This document shows, one piece after another, positions 23,853 to 35,500 of a stretch of DNA of 64,000 bases. The stretch's first letter is position 1; each line of letters starts with the position of its first letter. This stretch comes from Hoplostethus atlanticus. Lineage: Eukaryota > Chordata > Actinopteri > Trachichthyiformes > Trachichthyidae. The position numbers and the translations under genes are program-made. The stretch covers positions 5,314,001 through 5,378,000 of the forward strand of contig JAXDDX010000011.1 in NCBI GenBank assembly GCA_034670405.1, in the 5' to 3' direction. Under the pieces are notes generated by a model. The model did not search any database and was not told where the DNA came from. It was given only the letters and a program-made list of their open reading frames with translations.

Positions 23853-25406
23853 TCAATGTTGGCATATAAAACTTTGGTAGTGGTAGAAATGTAAAAACTA
23901 CACTGTTCTGAAACTTGCTGCAGTCGTCCTATTTCAGATAGGTTGAGCTTTCTGGGGAAGTATCCGTAAAATCGGTCACAGAAGAACAAAAAAGGATCTG
24001 GTTTCATGTCTTCTTCTGTGTTACAGTGTATCTTTTCTCACGATTAACACTAGAATGGCCACCATCAATCGACTGCTATTTGAAGTAAATTGAAATATAG
24101 CAACTTTTAAAATATCCCTCCATGACCATAGACTTACGTTCTGTACAAACCAGTGTTGTTCATCTTTGTAAATTGAGCAAGGAAATAGTAGTTATAATTA
24201 TATTTACCTTTATTACCTTTACCTTTATTTATTGGCCTTCTATTAGACCCCCCAAATCCATTGGCTTTTCTAGCCTTTATCCTTTAGTAAGCTTAGAAAA
24301 CTTTGACATAACAACTATGTCACATTTGTGTAAAGTAACAAGTAGGCCTATGTGTGTCTGTATTTTTAGGTAGGAGAAAACACCCCAAAATGTTTCAAAT
24401 TCCAGTTTAAGGGTCCTTAAAATAGTTTGAATTTTTTTTGTCTGCAGAATTGTTAGAGGTCATATAAAAGCCCATTAAGAGCCTAATGGTTTCGGCAAGA
24501 ATAGCCGCTAATTGGAAAGGTAACTAGGCAACGTCATAACGAGAGTTTCAGTAACTCCCTGTTGTGGCTGTTATTCCGACAGGGAAGCAAATTGGCCCAA
24601 ATGAAAGATAAGCTTATCTTTCTGTCTGTATCACACTTAAACCATCACACTTAAACACTGCAAACACCGATGCATGATTAGATTCAGCTTAAAAAATCAT
24701 TGCCGCCTAAAGGGCACTTTCTCTGTTGGAGGGCAATTTGGCAATCTGCTCAGCATCTCATAAAGCAAAGATGCGCCAACTACACTGGACATTCATAAAT
24801 CAACTGTCTCAGATCTGAGAGTGTTGTGATAGGAGGAAGAGATCTGCCAGTGTGGGTTCCGACCAAGTAAGATGGGTAGGAGTTAAGATAGTATCATCAA
24901 ATTCTGCACCATCTGCATGGTGAAAAAAAAACCTGAAATCTTCTCTTATCTCTGTTTTGACTTTGGGTGATTTTCGTCACTACAGCTCAGCTAATTTGGT
25001 TCGGAGATTGTTGACAAGAAAAAAAAAGAATGAGCTGCTCAGGAGCCGAATGCAAATCTCCTCCCTGTCCTGTATACATGCAGCGGTGTTTGGTGTGTCA
25101 TTACCAGAAATGCCACCATGTAGCTAGCTAGTAGCTCTGTTTCACAAGATTACACACACGCACACGCACAAGCACACACACACTGAAAAACACACTTTAA
25201 ACAGAGCGTGGCTGTGCGGGTATGTAGCAGTGAAATATTGTAGCCATTGCAGCCCTCCAGGCATGCAGTTATCAGGGATACAGAACTGATGGAAAATCAA
25301 TCAGCTCAAGTGGAGTGGCCTGGCCTGCAGTGAGGAGCCTTGTCTCTTCCAGATCCACACCGGGATGTTTGCAACTCAGTGTCCTAACCATTGAACCACA
25401 TCCATC

Positions 25407-25460
25407 TATCTCTCTATCTCTCTATCTATCTATCTCTCTATCTCTTATCTATCTATCTAC

Positions 25461-25491
<31 letters not shown>

Positions 25492-25537
25492 CCTATCTAC
25501 CTACCTACCTGTCCGTCCGTCTGTCTATCCACCCATC
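25407..25537 (+). repeat. (TCTA)n tetranucleotide array
   Basis: TCTA/TCTC repeats grade into CTAC and GTCC/GTCT variants over about 130 bases. Confidence 0.9.
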
Positions 25538-25974
25538 TATGTCTCCTCGGCCTGCTCAGCCCAGTGTGATTGGAACAAGGCGAAAGCATTGGAATGTGGG
25601 AGGCAAAGCTAGCAAGCAGATCTGTTACATCTCTATGTTAACCTCATATCTAATTCATGCACTTTATTGTTGGTCTGCAGCTGCCTATATGCACTACGAT
25701 GTGCACTGGCACCAGTGTGGCTATGTGCAGCACCGGCATATAGAGCCTTATCCAATGCACATACAGTGATGGACAGGGCACAGTAACATAGCTGGGGGCT
25801 CTAGAGGTTGCAAGTGTCCATAAACATTAATATGCCATATAATCCCACAGAGACTATTTCCTTTATAATGTTTTTAAGTAAGAATATAAACCCATTTTCA
25901 CTGCACACTTCTTCGGTGGGTTCATCTTCATGGGAGTGGGGGATAGAGAGCGCTTGTGTCTTTTGTGTGTTGGA

Positions 25975-26040
25975 TATATTCCATTTACATCCCGGGTATT
26001 TAGCTGATGCTCTTACAGGAAGCAAACTCGCAGAGAGTGC
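25975..26040 (-). mobile_element. SINE tail remnant
   Basis: The motif CCATTTACATCCCGGGTATT followed by TAGCTGATGCTCTTACAG resembles the conserved 3' region of a widespread fish SINE type (CATTTACATTTA...GCATTTAGCAGACGCTCTTA). It is usually seen in this orientation when the SINE lies on the opposite strand. No tRNA-like head is visible here. Confidence 0.5.
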
Positions 26041-26089
26041 AACAGTAAAAGCTTAAATGCCTAGATTACAAGCAAACAAATTCAAGTGT

Positions 26090-26092
<3 letters not shown>

Positions 26093-26123
<31 letters not shown>
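26093..26123 (+). repeat. (TG)n microsatellite
   Basis: A TG run. A second TG run lies at about 26451-26487, inside a cryptically simple TG-rich stretch (26345-26510). Confidence 0.9.
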
Positions 26124-26130
<7 letters not shown>

Positions 26131-26448
26131 CCTCTGTGGCTGTAAATGCGCATGCTGACACATGCTGCCATGCATAACAAGTGTGTCACAACAGAAAGCA
26201 GTGCTCCCAATTCTGGAATCTAATGTTGTTAGACGGGAAATAAACCGCAGCACATGTAATGCTCCTATCTGTGCATATGTTCCCACCTCATTTCCATCCT
26301 CTTGTATCATTACTCCAAGCATGCTGGGTGCACCTGCCCAGATGGTGTGTGTAGACGTGCATGTGTGTATGTGTGTGCTTTTGTGTGTGCTGCGCATGAG
26401 TTTGTGCACATTTGTGTGCATTTGTGTATGCATACATTTGTGTTTGTG

Positions 26449-26488
<40 letters not shown>

Positions 26489-26530
26489 TGTGTTTTTGTT
26501 CATGTGTGACATTAAGCATGTGCACATCTG

Positions 26531-26980
26531 ACAGCTGGGTGCAGACTGTTGCAGACTGTGGTACTGGGACCCGACCAGTACTGCAGACTGTTGCAGACTG
26601 TGGTACTGGGACCCTACCAGTGACAACTGGGTGCAGACTGTTGCAGACTGTAGTACTGGGACCCGACCAGTACTGCAGACTGTTGCAGACTGTGGTACTG
26701 GGACCCTACCAGTGACAACTGGGTGCAGACTGTTGCAGACTGTGGTACTGGGACCCTACCAGTGACAGCTGGGTGCAGACTGTTGCAGACTGTGGTACTG
26801 GGACCCTACCAGTGACAGCTGGTTGCAGACTGTGGTACTGGGACCCTACCAGTGACAGCTGGGTGCAGACTGTTGCAGACTGTGGTACTGGGACCCTACC
26901 AGTGACAACTGGGTGCAGACTGTTGCAGACTGTGGTCCTGGTACCCTACCAGGGACATCTGGGTGCAGACTGTGGTACTG
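26531..26980 (+). repeat. 50-bp minisatellite, about nine units
   Basis: The consensus unit is GGGTGCAGACTGTTGCAGAC, then TGTGGTACTGGGACCCTACC, then AGTGACAACT. Units differ by A/G in the last part, by TACCAG/GACCAG, and by loss of about 10 bases in one unit (around 26820). The CAGACTGT motif is itself duplicated within each unit. No stop codon appears in the phases that run through, so open frames occur here without being genes. Confidence 0.95.
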
Positions 26981-27085
26981 GCCATCTGCTGCCACATGTC
27001 ACCATGCCAGTTAAGAAGCAAGACGAATGGAGATCATCTCACAACAAGCTGATCTGCAAATCAGCCAGACACAGCTTAGTGGGTG

Positions 27086-27088
<3 letters not shown>

Positions 27089-27159
<71 letters not shown>
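27089..27159 (+). repeat. (TG)n microsatellite, about 35 units
   Basis: The longest uninterrupted TG run in the window. Confidence 0.95.
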
Positions 27160-27162
<3 letters not shown>

Positions 27163-29876
27163 TGTGTCTGCACAGCTCTGTGCTCGGCGCAGTGGGTTGA
27201 ATGACAGGCTATGTGCACATACTGTATGTGTGCTTGCAGAAAAAGCTGTGTATGGAGTCTTATCATTAAATGTGACAGGTTTGAAACCAGCTGGATGACA
27301 TGAAAATACTTCACTAATATCCTCAACATATTGTGTTGACAGTATACTGCCATACTATTTATCAGTCTGCTAATGGACAAAACAAAAGCAGATGATCTCA
27401 AGCTCCAGTATAGTCCAAGCTGTATTCTTACAGTAGATAAATGAGAGCGTGTCATTGGGCCGTCCTCTAAGCATGTGCGTTGAAGCAGGCGGAAAATGTT
27501 CCGACAGAAAATGTTGTTTGGACAACCTTTGTCAGCCCGTGGCAGATTGAGACAGATCTGGCTGTACTGTGCAGGTGTGGCTGTGTATAATTACAGTGTG
27601 TGTTTGCTTGTAATTAAGTCCGGACCACAGTGTCAGCACCCAGGCTAGCGTAGGCTCCATGTGCAGTGCTCCAAAACAGAGGCCCTTCGTGATTTAATTA
27701 CGGCCCAAGTAGCCACACCCACACACAAGCGCGCAGGCAGACAGGACAACCGAGCCAACAGGCCGTGTCTCGCACACTCTCTAGCGCAGCCCTCTCTGTG
27801 CCCTTCTCGTTTGTCACTTGCCAGCCTTTGCCAGCCCTCCACAAATTCAGTGGCCACGGTGGCAGAGAATTAACCCTGTTGTCTGGGGCCACCCTGACCC
27901 CTCTGTAGAACATTATTGCCTCGGTGTTGCGCGTTTCAGCCCAACAAGCGCGGTAACAATTGTGTATAGCAGCATCGATACAGATCACGCCTGACTGGGT
28001 GCAGTGTACTGGAGGGGGGGGGGGGGGGGGGGCAGCACGGCCAGGCAGCAGGACTGGAGCTAGGACTGGTGAACTGATTAGTCCATGGTGGCTGCTGGTA
28101 GCTGTTGCTGTGGGGATAAAGCTTGCCTCATGCGACGGTGGCCGTGGCTCTGAGAGGCAGAAGCAGCTGCTGCTGTGTCACTGCCCCTGGGCTGTGGAGG
28201 GGGACGATGGAGACACAGGGCCCCTCTCCCCTCAACCTCCCTCCCTCCCCTATCTGCCCTCCCTCTTTGCCTATGTCCCCTATCTACCCTCCCTCCTCCC
28301 CTTGCTCCCCTATCTCTTCTCGCCACCCTATCTACCCTCTTTCCCCTCGGTTCCCTTTCTCTGCTTTCTCCCCTCCGTCTTCCTCGGCAGCACTTAGACA
28401 CCAGCACCAACAGGCATAAGATAATGCAAGGACACACACACACACCCCCACCACACACACACACACACACACACCCGCCGGTGATGTACTCTCACTTGGT
28501 TTTCTGTGTGTGGGCTCGACTACAGAAGGCGGGCGCCCCTTATCTTTGCCTGTTGTCTTCGTGTGTGTGTGAGTGTGCGCATAGAAGACAGAGGATGTTT
28601 CTGCACGCAAATTTGTGAGTGCTTGTGGATTTTTTGTGTCTCCTTCGATGATGAGCAATTTTTCCCCCTGGCCTGTCTCTCAACTCAGCACGGCACTAAT
28701 AGGCATTCCGCGAGCCGCTCTGCTCTGCAATTAGCCGAAAACCATGGGAAAAACATCGATAAACAAAGAAGAAACAATTCACGCCTTGCCCGTCACAAAG
28801 CCCTCAATCGAAGTCAAACGCTATTATCGTCCCTGCAATGCATTTCGGCAGGTGCCCAACCGATGCTACCATGTCCTTGAAATGCATCAGACAAAAGGCA
28901 GATGCAAGTGGCTGCTTGTTCAAACACTTATTAAAAGCCCATATAGGCCATTTATGCGGGTGTTGTTGCTGGAACCGGAGATAAAGTGTTGGAGGGTGCT
29001 TCATCCTCGTCCACACAGTGCTCTGGCAGGGTGGGCCCAGGGCTGCTGCCCGTAGTTTCATGTCAGAGCCAGGGAAAGGGACAGGGGGCTGCAGCCACCA
29101 TGGCTGAAAAGCTTCATCATCCAGCAAACGCGCTCATCTATCCTGAGTTGGCTGCAGAGCAAAAGAGATGGCTTGAGGAATAAAAAAAAACAAAAAAACA
29201 AAACAGGATTTGTTCTCTCTCTTTCTCTGGTGTCGCTCTCTCGCTCTTCTGTTTTGCTTTCTACCTCTCCCCCATCTCTCATTCCCTGGATTTCTCTCAT
29301 TTCAGCCTATTTCTCTCTTGAAAATGTTTACACTTAATGAGACCAGACCCGTCTCCTCCCTGAAGGCCGATGCCTTTGAACATTATTCTTAGCCTCAGCA
29401 GATCAATATCAACTATGCTCCCCGTCCGTCTGTTGGCAGTCACTGAAACTTTGTCGTAATGAATAATTTTTTGGGCAACTCCAGACTCTCCAATCTCGTC
29501 TGATGAAACCAGCAGCATCTAAGGTCTCCGGCAGGTTTTTTGTTCTGAACGCTGTCGGGCCTGATAATGTGGCATCGGTCTCTAGCCAATAACTGAAGTG
29601 TAACAGTCATGAAACATTCACATTCCCAAGCACATCAATCAGCCACAATGATGCAAGTTGCTGGAAATTCAAAGAACAGATTGGAGACAAACAAGGGACC
29701 AAGTTGCATCATGGCGACGGGCAGACGGCGTATCGTATATGGTCAAACAAGTGCTTTCTTGGTCCTCTGTTAACGCCAGGGTAGGTCAGCGGAGGTCAAG
29801 GAGGTGAATCGGAGGTCGACTGCTGCACTGGACTCAGTGATTCTCACGTGGTCTCTGTCAATAACAAGCGACTGGC
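27160..29876. other. noncoding
   Basis: No gene is recognised. Contains a 19-base G run (28014-28032), a pyrimidine-rich stretch (28220-28385), CA runs near 28433-28474, and unique sequence at 28600-29870. Confidence 0.45.
28014..28032 (+). repeat. poly-G tract, 19 bases
   Basis: Nineteen consecutive G residues. The length is uncertain because such tracts sequence poorly. Confidence 0.85.
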
Positions 29877-29975
29877 TGTGTGTAGCTCAGTGGGTAGAGC
29901 ATGACAGTCACATTGCCTGGAGCAGGTATTTGCTTCCCACTGGGCCCACAGTAGTTTCATTTAGTGATGAAACGC
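29877..29975 (+). mobile_element. tRNA-derived SINE remnant
   Basis: GTAGCTCAGTGGGTAGAGCA (29882-29901) is a near-perfect RNA polymerase III A box as in tRNA-type SINEs. A weak B-box-like part (GGTATTTGCTTCCCACTGGG) follows at the expected distance. No cloverleaf can be closed, so it is not a working tRNA. Confidence 0.65.
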
Positions 29976-30399
29976 AGAAAGAAGAGGAAAAAAATACAAA
30001 TGTGTGCAAGTGGGATTAAAAAAACAAGGAGCTTGAAAAGACAAACAAAAAAAACCAAAACACAACTAACATTTTTATGCAGAATATATGGATAAAAGCA
30101 CCAAATGGCATACTGTTGTGTGAAAAACACATACCTGTGATTTTGGTGTTTCCATACCATTTATGTGTAAAGTGATTTCCATTACCCTTGGGCCCTGCAA
30201 ACCTTTCTGCCTGTATAATTTCAAAAATACAAAAAATATCCATTCTTCATTCTTAGTTTTTTCACGTTTTTTGTCAGACAACAGCTCTGCAGTATGTTGC
30301 CCCCCCTCCTCCCTCCAGCCTCGTCTCCACAGGCTGGCTGATCAGTGTGTATCCTCAGCAAGTCCATCTCATTCTAATTAAGAGATTTCAGCCCGCTTC

Positions 30400-30915
30400 T
30401 CCTCGTGGATTTCACCAAAAGGTCATGCTGACTCTTCTCCCGTTTATGTCTCGGCGCTTTCACGACGGTCTTTCGCGACGCGACTGCCAGCCGCTGATGA
30501 CACAGCGGGCCTGGGAAATGTGAGGCATTGGGGCCCCCGTGACTCGCTCAACCCGCTCCAACTCCATCAAACTCACTTACCAGCGTAATCACCTCATGTT
30601 TCATCAGAGCTTTCCGAAGGGACAAATTATCACTATAAATACACAAGGAAACAAATTAACCACCGGTGTCAGGATTCTAATGGTTCCAATTAGTCAACAC
30701 TTTGGGGAACCGGCGTTATTTAGAAGGAGTGCGCGCCACTTCCAATCTGTGAATTCCAACCGGTTCACAGCGATCAAAACAAATGCATCCAACAGATTTT
30801 ACACTTGTCCTATAGTAGCCTACAGGCCCGACGTTACTACAACTAGTGTTGATTAAGTATACATGGCATACATGACAGCGAGCTATTCAGTCAGAGATAA
30901 TTCAAAATGCCACCC

Positions 30916-30917
<2 letters not shown>
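30400..30917. other. noncoding, unique
   Basis: No gene or repeat is recognised. A CA run follows at 30918-30948. Confidence 0.45.

Positions 30918-30948
<31 letters not shown>
30918..30948 (+). repeat. (CA)n microsatellite
   Basis: An uninterrupted CA run. Confidence 0.9.
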
Positions 30949-30949
<1 letters not shown>

Positions 30950-32150
30950 ACCAACCCAAGCTTTTCATGCCAAACTGGTAGCAAGCTAAAAAAAAAAAAC
31001 AGACAAATATATTTTCTAGGCAAACATATTATCTCCTCTCTGTCTGCAAGTTGCTTCTTTCCTTTCAAGTGCTGCCCATTAGTAAGCCAAATCACAGGAA
31101 CCAAGCCAAGTGGATAGTTAAATAGTGTGCCCTTCAACTTTTCATTACTGTTGTTTATTTTATTTTTTTTTGCATTTGCTATCACAACTGAGAATGTTGT
31201 GATTTGGATGCACATCTGCAGCTCCTGATTGATTTGCTCCCAGATTACATCCCTTGGAACGTTATTCTGCTGGCACCGTCTCCCCCTCTTCTGCAATGGT
31301 CTGATTCCAGACAGAGACAGTAACCAATCAGTTAACCTTAGTAGGCTTTCCAAAGGCCACGGAGCCAGCCAGAGCTGCCTCTCTCGCTTTTTATTATTGA
31401 GCAAACAAAAAGAATTTCGTTGCTTCCTCCCAAACACTGACTATTTTCAACTGCCAGTTTAATAACAAACTGCGCTTACAATGTACTTTACTTTACTTGC
31501 ACAGCGCTAAGATGCAGAAGCGAAATGACAAAACATGGTGATAAAACACAGAAAAAAATACAAATTTATACAGGTGAGATTAAAAAAAAGGGGTTTATAA
31601 AAACAACCCATTGCAAAACAAAGACATAAAACAAATGAAGATGACAACCGGAGACATTACTGAACTGGGTAGCTGAAGCTAATAGACAACAAACAGCAAG
31701 GAAGGGAAGGAGAATACATCAAATACTGCTTTTATATTCACTTCGCAGAACCGTTTCACATAACAAACACATTGCAGGCCCTGATTGCGTGCCACTGAAC
31801 GAGTCTGCTAATTCTTTGGCAAATAGTAACACACGTGTCTGAGACAGGTTGTACTTTTAGATTATATCCCTCACCCATACCAGCAACATTGTAAAGAATA
31901 ATAGCTGCTGTTAGCAGTGCATATTATACGCCACAGGCACATTAGCCAAATGGTGGTGAAGTAAAGGCCACACTTCACAGAGCCAGTCGGCCTCTGAGGT
32001 CTGAAAATGGCTGGACGGCAGCTGCTAGAGGATCTGATGGAGCTTCCCTATTGATTGCCTAGAAAACCTTCACCCACATCTGATCTAAGGCCAAGCCCCG
32101 GCTAAGACCCACACTTTGTGTACTGCTGAGGAAGCTGACCGAGACCCCCC
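30949..32150. other. noncoding
   Basis: No gene is recognised. The part at 31480-31612 resembles 29955-30062: both have AAAAAATACAAAT followed by a GGTGAGATTAAAA-like or AGTGGGATTAAAA-like segment. They may be two copies of one old repeat. Confidence 0.4.
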
Positions 32151-32151
32151 C

Positions 32152-32330
32152 CCCCCACACACACACACACACACACCCTGCCTTTCATGGGGCTCTAGGG
32201 AGATCAGGCCTGCCTCCACCCTCAGCATGTCTCCCTCTCCGCCCCTGACCAGACAGGCTCATCAACTGCTACGTCATGTAGGGATCAACAGCCTTGGAGG
32301 ATGAGGGACTGCTCTTACTACCCCCCCGCC

Positions 32331-32372
<42 letters not shown>
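32152..32372 (+). repeat. two (CA)n runs
   Basis: CA runs at about 32157-32176 (after a nine-base C run) and 32335-32372. Confidence 0.9.
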
Positions 32373-32375
<3 letters not shown>

Positions 32376-33006
32376 CGCCCCTTCCCTGCCTCCACCTCCC
32401 CCCTGTTTTGTCAGCTAAAACGGTAGGAGGGGATACAGGAGGGGCGGAGGAGACAGAGCGCGAGCGCGTGTGTGTGTGTGTGTGCGCGGACAATAAGATG
32501 CGCGTGTGTGTTTACGCGTGCGTATGTTCGTCGGCGCACGTGTCCGTGGACGTGTGGCTCGCCTGTCTGCGTGAGAACAACTCCTGTTTGGTGTCTCTTT
32601 GAGCGATGGCGTGTTAGCGTGCGCGAGCGAGACGGAGTATGACAGATTTTAAGTAAAGAGAGAGAGAGAGAGTGTGGCAGCGAGAGAGGGGCGGGAGCGG
32701 GAAGGTGTGCCGGCGCGTGTGAACGGTAGAGCGGTTCTGTCGCTCATCGTCTCTCCGCTCACGGCCACGGTTAATTATTCACCAGGGCTGTGCTGCAGAG
32801 ATGAACTGAGGGGCTCTGGGATAAAGGCACTGGAGGAGGAAGATGAAATTATAAAATCCTAATGACGGAACTCTGGCCTGAATGGTAATTTCTTAAATTG
32901 ATTTTGAAGAGGTGCCCAGACAGCAGTGGCATGCGGAGGAGACAGTGAGAGGGGGGAAAGGGGAGGGGCCGCCTCTCCTTCTTTCTCTATCACTCTATCT
33001 TACTCT

Positions 33007-33009
<3 letters not shown>
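32373..33009. other. CpG-rich patch
   Basis: Positions 32455-32730 are unusually rich in CG dinucleotides (GCGCGAGCGCG, TTTACGCGTGCGT, GTGCGCGAGCGAG and similar) for otherwise CpG-poor DNA. This suggests an unmethylated island or a cryptic promoter. No exon boundaries are convincing. Confidence 0.35.

Positions 33010-33070
<61 letters not shown>
33010..33070 (+). repeat. compound (CT)n(AT)n microsatellite
   Basis: A CT run switches directly into an AT run of about 28 bases. Confidence 0.95.
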
Positions 33071-33075
<5 letters not shown>

Positions 33076-34295
33076 TACACGTTACAGCCCTCTTCACCTC
33101 TGGCCTTAGCTTTCTTTTCATCCCACGTTTTAAGCTTCGTCTCCACATGCCTGGTCCTTTTGTTTCAATCTCTTCTACTTAACCTCAACGTCTCGCCTCA
33201 TCCGCCCACCCGCTCCCCGTTGTAAAACCTCACAGTGAAATCAAACCCGTCTTTAATCGTTAACTCCATGTATGTAGACGCGCGCGCCAGTTTCAATTTG
33301 TGATTGCTGGGTTATCGGCTTCAGCCTAGCGCCCTGTAAATCAGTTGAAAGAACATCTCACCAAGCATTCACTAAAATAATCCTACTAAAGTTTGCGTTA
33401 GCTTATTACTAGGCTTCCCAGCATGCACTGCATTTGAGTTAACTCTTGTTTAAATAAAGCTACAGGATGGAGCTTTGCTATGTATGTATTTTAGCTGAAC
33501 CACAGATCAACTTCTGATTAAAATTGAAAATCATGACAACCGTGATGAAAATTAATATCCAGTTTAATTCCTACACCTGATACTCCACAAATACAAGTGA
33601 TGTTAGACATGGTGCAGTATCTAAAGCTTGTACTTGCGTTAGTGCAAAGTGTGCTTGTTGCCACTTAGTGTAATAATGTTATCACACATCAACAACTGAC
33701 ACTAAAAATCTGCTGCCTAGCGAAGAAGAAAATAAGTGGAATGCTGTTCTCAGTCATTGGATTCAACTAATGACAGACATTAGCTTATTATTAGAACTCG
33801 ACATTAGAACTCATTATCTTCCCTCAGTGAGTTCCACATTAGAACAACTGATGAACTTTGACCCAACTAATTTCTACTATTTGAGTCAACTTGAAATGTT
33901 GATGATGCTATTATCTCATTTTACTCTTACTCGAACAGAAAAGGTACATTATGGCAACGACTGCAGACAAGTCCATCAGGCTTATCTAAAACTGTGTCCA
34001 GTAAACAATCTACTTGTGAGTCCATGGGACTTTTGTTTACAAATCCTGGTTAGCTTGTAATTGGGCAGTGTGAACCTAAATGAACCAAATAAACAATGCA
34101 ACACAGTCAACTTTTCCACTGTGGTTCGAGGTGTAGACTGTGTAATTGTAAGACTTGTTAACTTTGCAATGCTAAGAGGCAGAAAGAGACTCTGATAGCA
34201 TCATTAGCAAGATAACTGCACCAAGTGAAAGTGGCTGGATTGTAGTGTGCATCTGTACCGTTACTGTTTTTTACCATTTTATCATTGTATTTTTG
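33071..34295. other. noncoding, AT-rich
   Basis: No gene or recognisable element is seen. Confidence 0.45.
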
Positions 34296-34475
34296 AGAGT
34301 GGCAGCAGCCTTGAGGCTACAGAAGCAGGCTTGTGACCAGGAGGTTGTCGTTTTCAGATCCCCAAACCTAATGGGAAAATGTGGAGGGGGGCTGAACGAG
34401 TTTCTCCCCACCCTCAACACTGTGGTAGCACTGGGCGGCTCCCAGGGGTGAATGTGTGTAAAATGAATGTCAAGC
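34296..34475 (+). mobile_element. tRNA-type SINE, diverged
   Basis: The head contains GAAGCAGGCTTGTGACCAGG followed by AGGTTGTCGTTTTCAGATCC, a B-box-like region. Then come CTAATGGGAAAATGTGGAGG, CACTGTGGTAGCACTGGGCG and a tail ATGTGTGTAAAATGAATGTC. This order matches a common fish SINE that ends in GTGTGTAATATGGATGTC-like sequence. It is diverged and has lost part of its middle. Confidence 0.7.
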
Positions 34476-35060
34476 AGGGTGGTGCTGGAAAAGACCAAGT
34501 TGACTTTCTCTGGATACATCCATCCTCTGCTACTTCTACCACACCACCACTATGTACCACCTACACCAGCACAGCTGAACACTTTGATCCTCCCCTTTCC
34601 CTCTTATCAGCTCCCCTGAGCAGTCCTCTACACCCTTCCAACTCCCACCTCTCCCTCTATCCTCTCTGTATCTCCTCTCCCGTCCCCCTGTGACCACGCC
34701 CGCCACCCAGGCCAGGCAAGGCCAGCCTGTTAGCCGAGTAGCAGGCCACAGAGGAGAGCGAAAGGCACGGTGATTGACAGAGATAAGGCCTCTAATTAGA
34801 CGCAGTGATTGGGGGCTCTGGAGGGGGCTTAGTTTCCTGGCAGGCAGAAGCAGAGGAGACAGAGACGTCCAACCCCTCCGCAATTAGACACACATCTGCT
34901 ATCAGCGATCAGCTCAGTGTCCCTGGGAGAGGGAGACGTTCTGCAGCACGCCGCCTGTCAATGTCATTCATTGTCCCTTCCCTTCCCTTTTACCCGCCCC
35001 CCCCCACCCCGCCCCCCTCACACCGATGGATTCAGGAGATACTGATGCTGCCACGCTAAG

Positions 35061-35370
35061 ACACACACACGCGCGCGCGTACAGTACAGAAGCACACATG
35101 AATATTCATACATACACACACAGAGTTGTGCACATATGCATACATGCAGTTAAACAGGCAGGCAAACACACACACACACATATATACACAGCCAGGCGTG
35201 CTTGTGCATACACTAGACACATGCAGACGGAGAGACACACATACAGCATAGCTACATACATAGACAAACACACACACACACACACATGCATACATACATA
35301 TACATCTACACATACCTATGCAGTCATGCACATGCACACACATGCATAAGTACAAACCCAGTGACTCATG
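35061..35370 (+). repeat. cryptically simple CA/TA/CG tract
   Basis: About 300 bases are dominated by alternating purine-pyrimidine steps: CACACACG, GCGCGCGCGTAC, ATACATACA, TATATACAC. It resembles a decayed microsatellite. It continues more weakly to about 35500. Confidence 0.8.
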
Positions 35371-35500
35371 TCCATGTATGTTATGCCTTGTAAATGGTGT
35401 ATGGTAAAATTCATACATGCACAGAAATAGACATGCACACACACGCATGCAAAGTAAATGGGGCATGCATATACACAGGGACACACACATGCACATGTTT

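Larger units (their letters stand above)
20881..25406. other. noncoding, candidate long intron part 1
   Basis: No coding segment is seen. The stretch contains CA microsatellites (21927-22026, 23795-23852), a C run near 23019-23030 and unique sequence. If 20690-20880 is exon 1 of tmem121, this is the start of an intron of about 28 kb. Confidence 0.4.

Noticed and set aside
26302..27204. Long open frames through the 26.5-27.0 kb region
   Set aside because: They are produced by the 50-bp minisatellite and by TG repeats. The reading is repetitive, low-complexity and shifts frame between units.
29877..29960. Functional tRNA gene
   Set aside because: The A box is good but the anticodon and T arms cannot be folded. 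It fits a SINE remnant.
34536..35060. Possible exons with open frames on both strands
   Set aside because: No splice-bounded segment or recognisable domain; pyrimidine-rich sequence explains the open frames.
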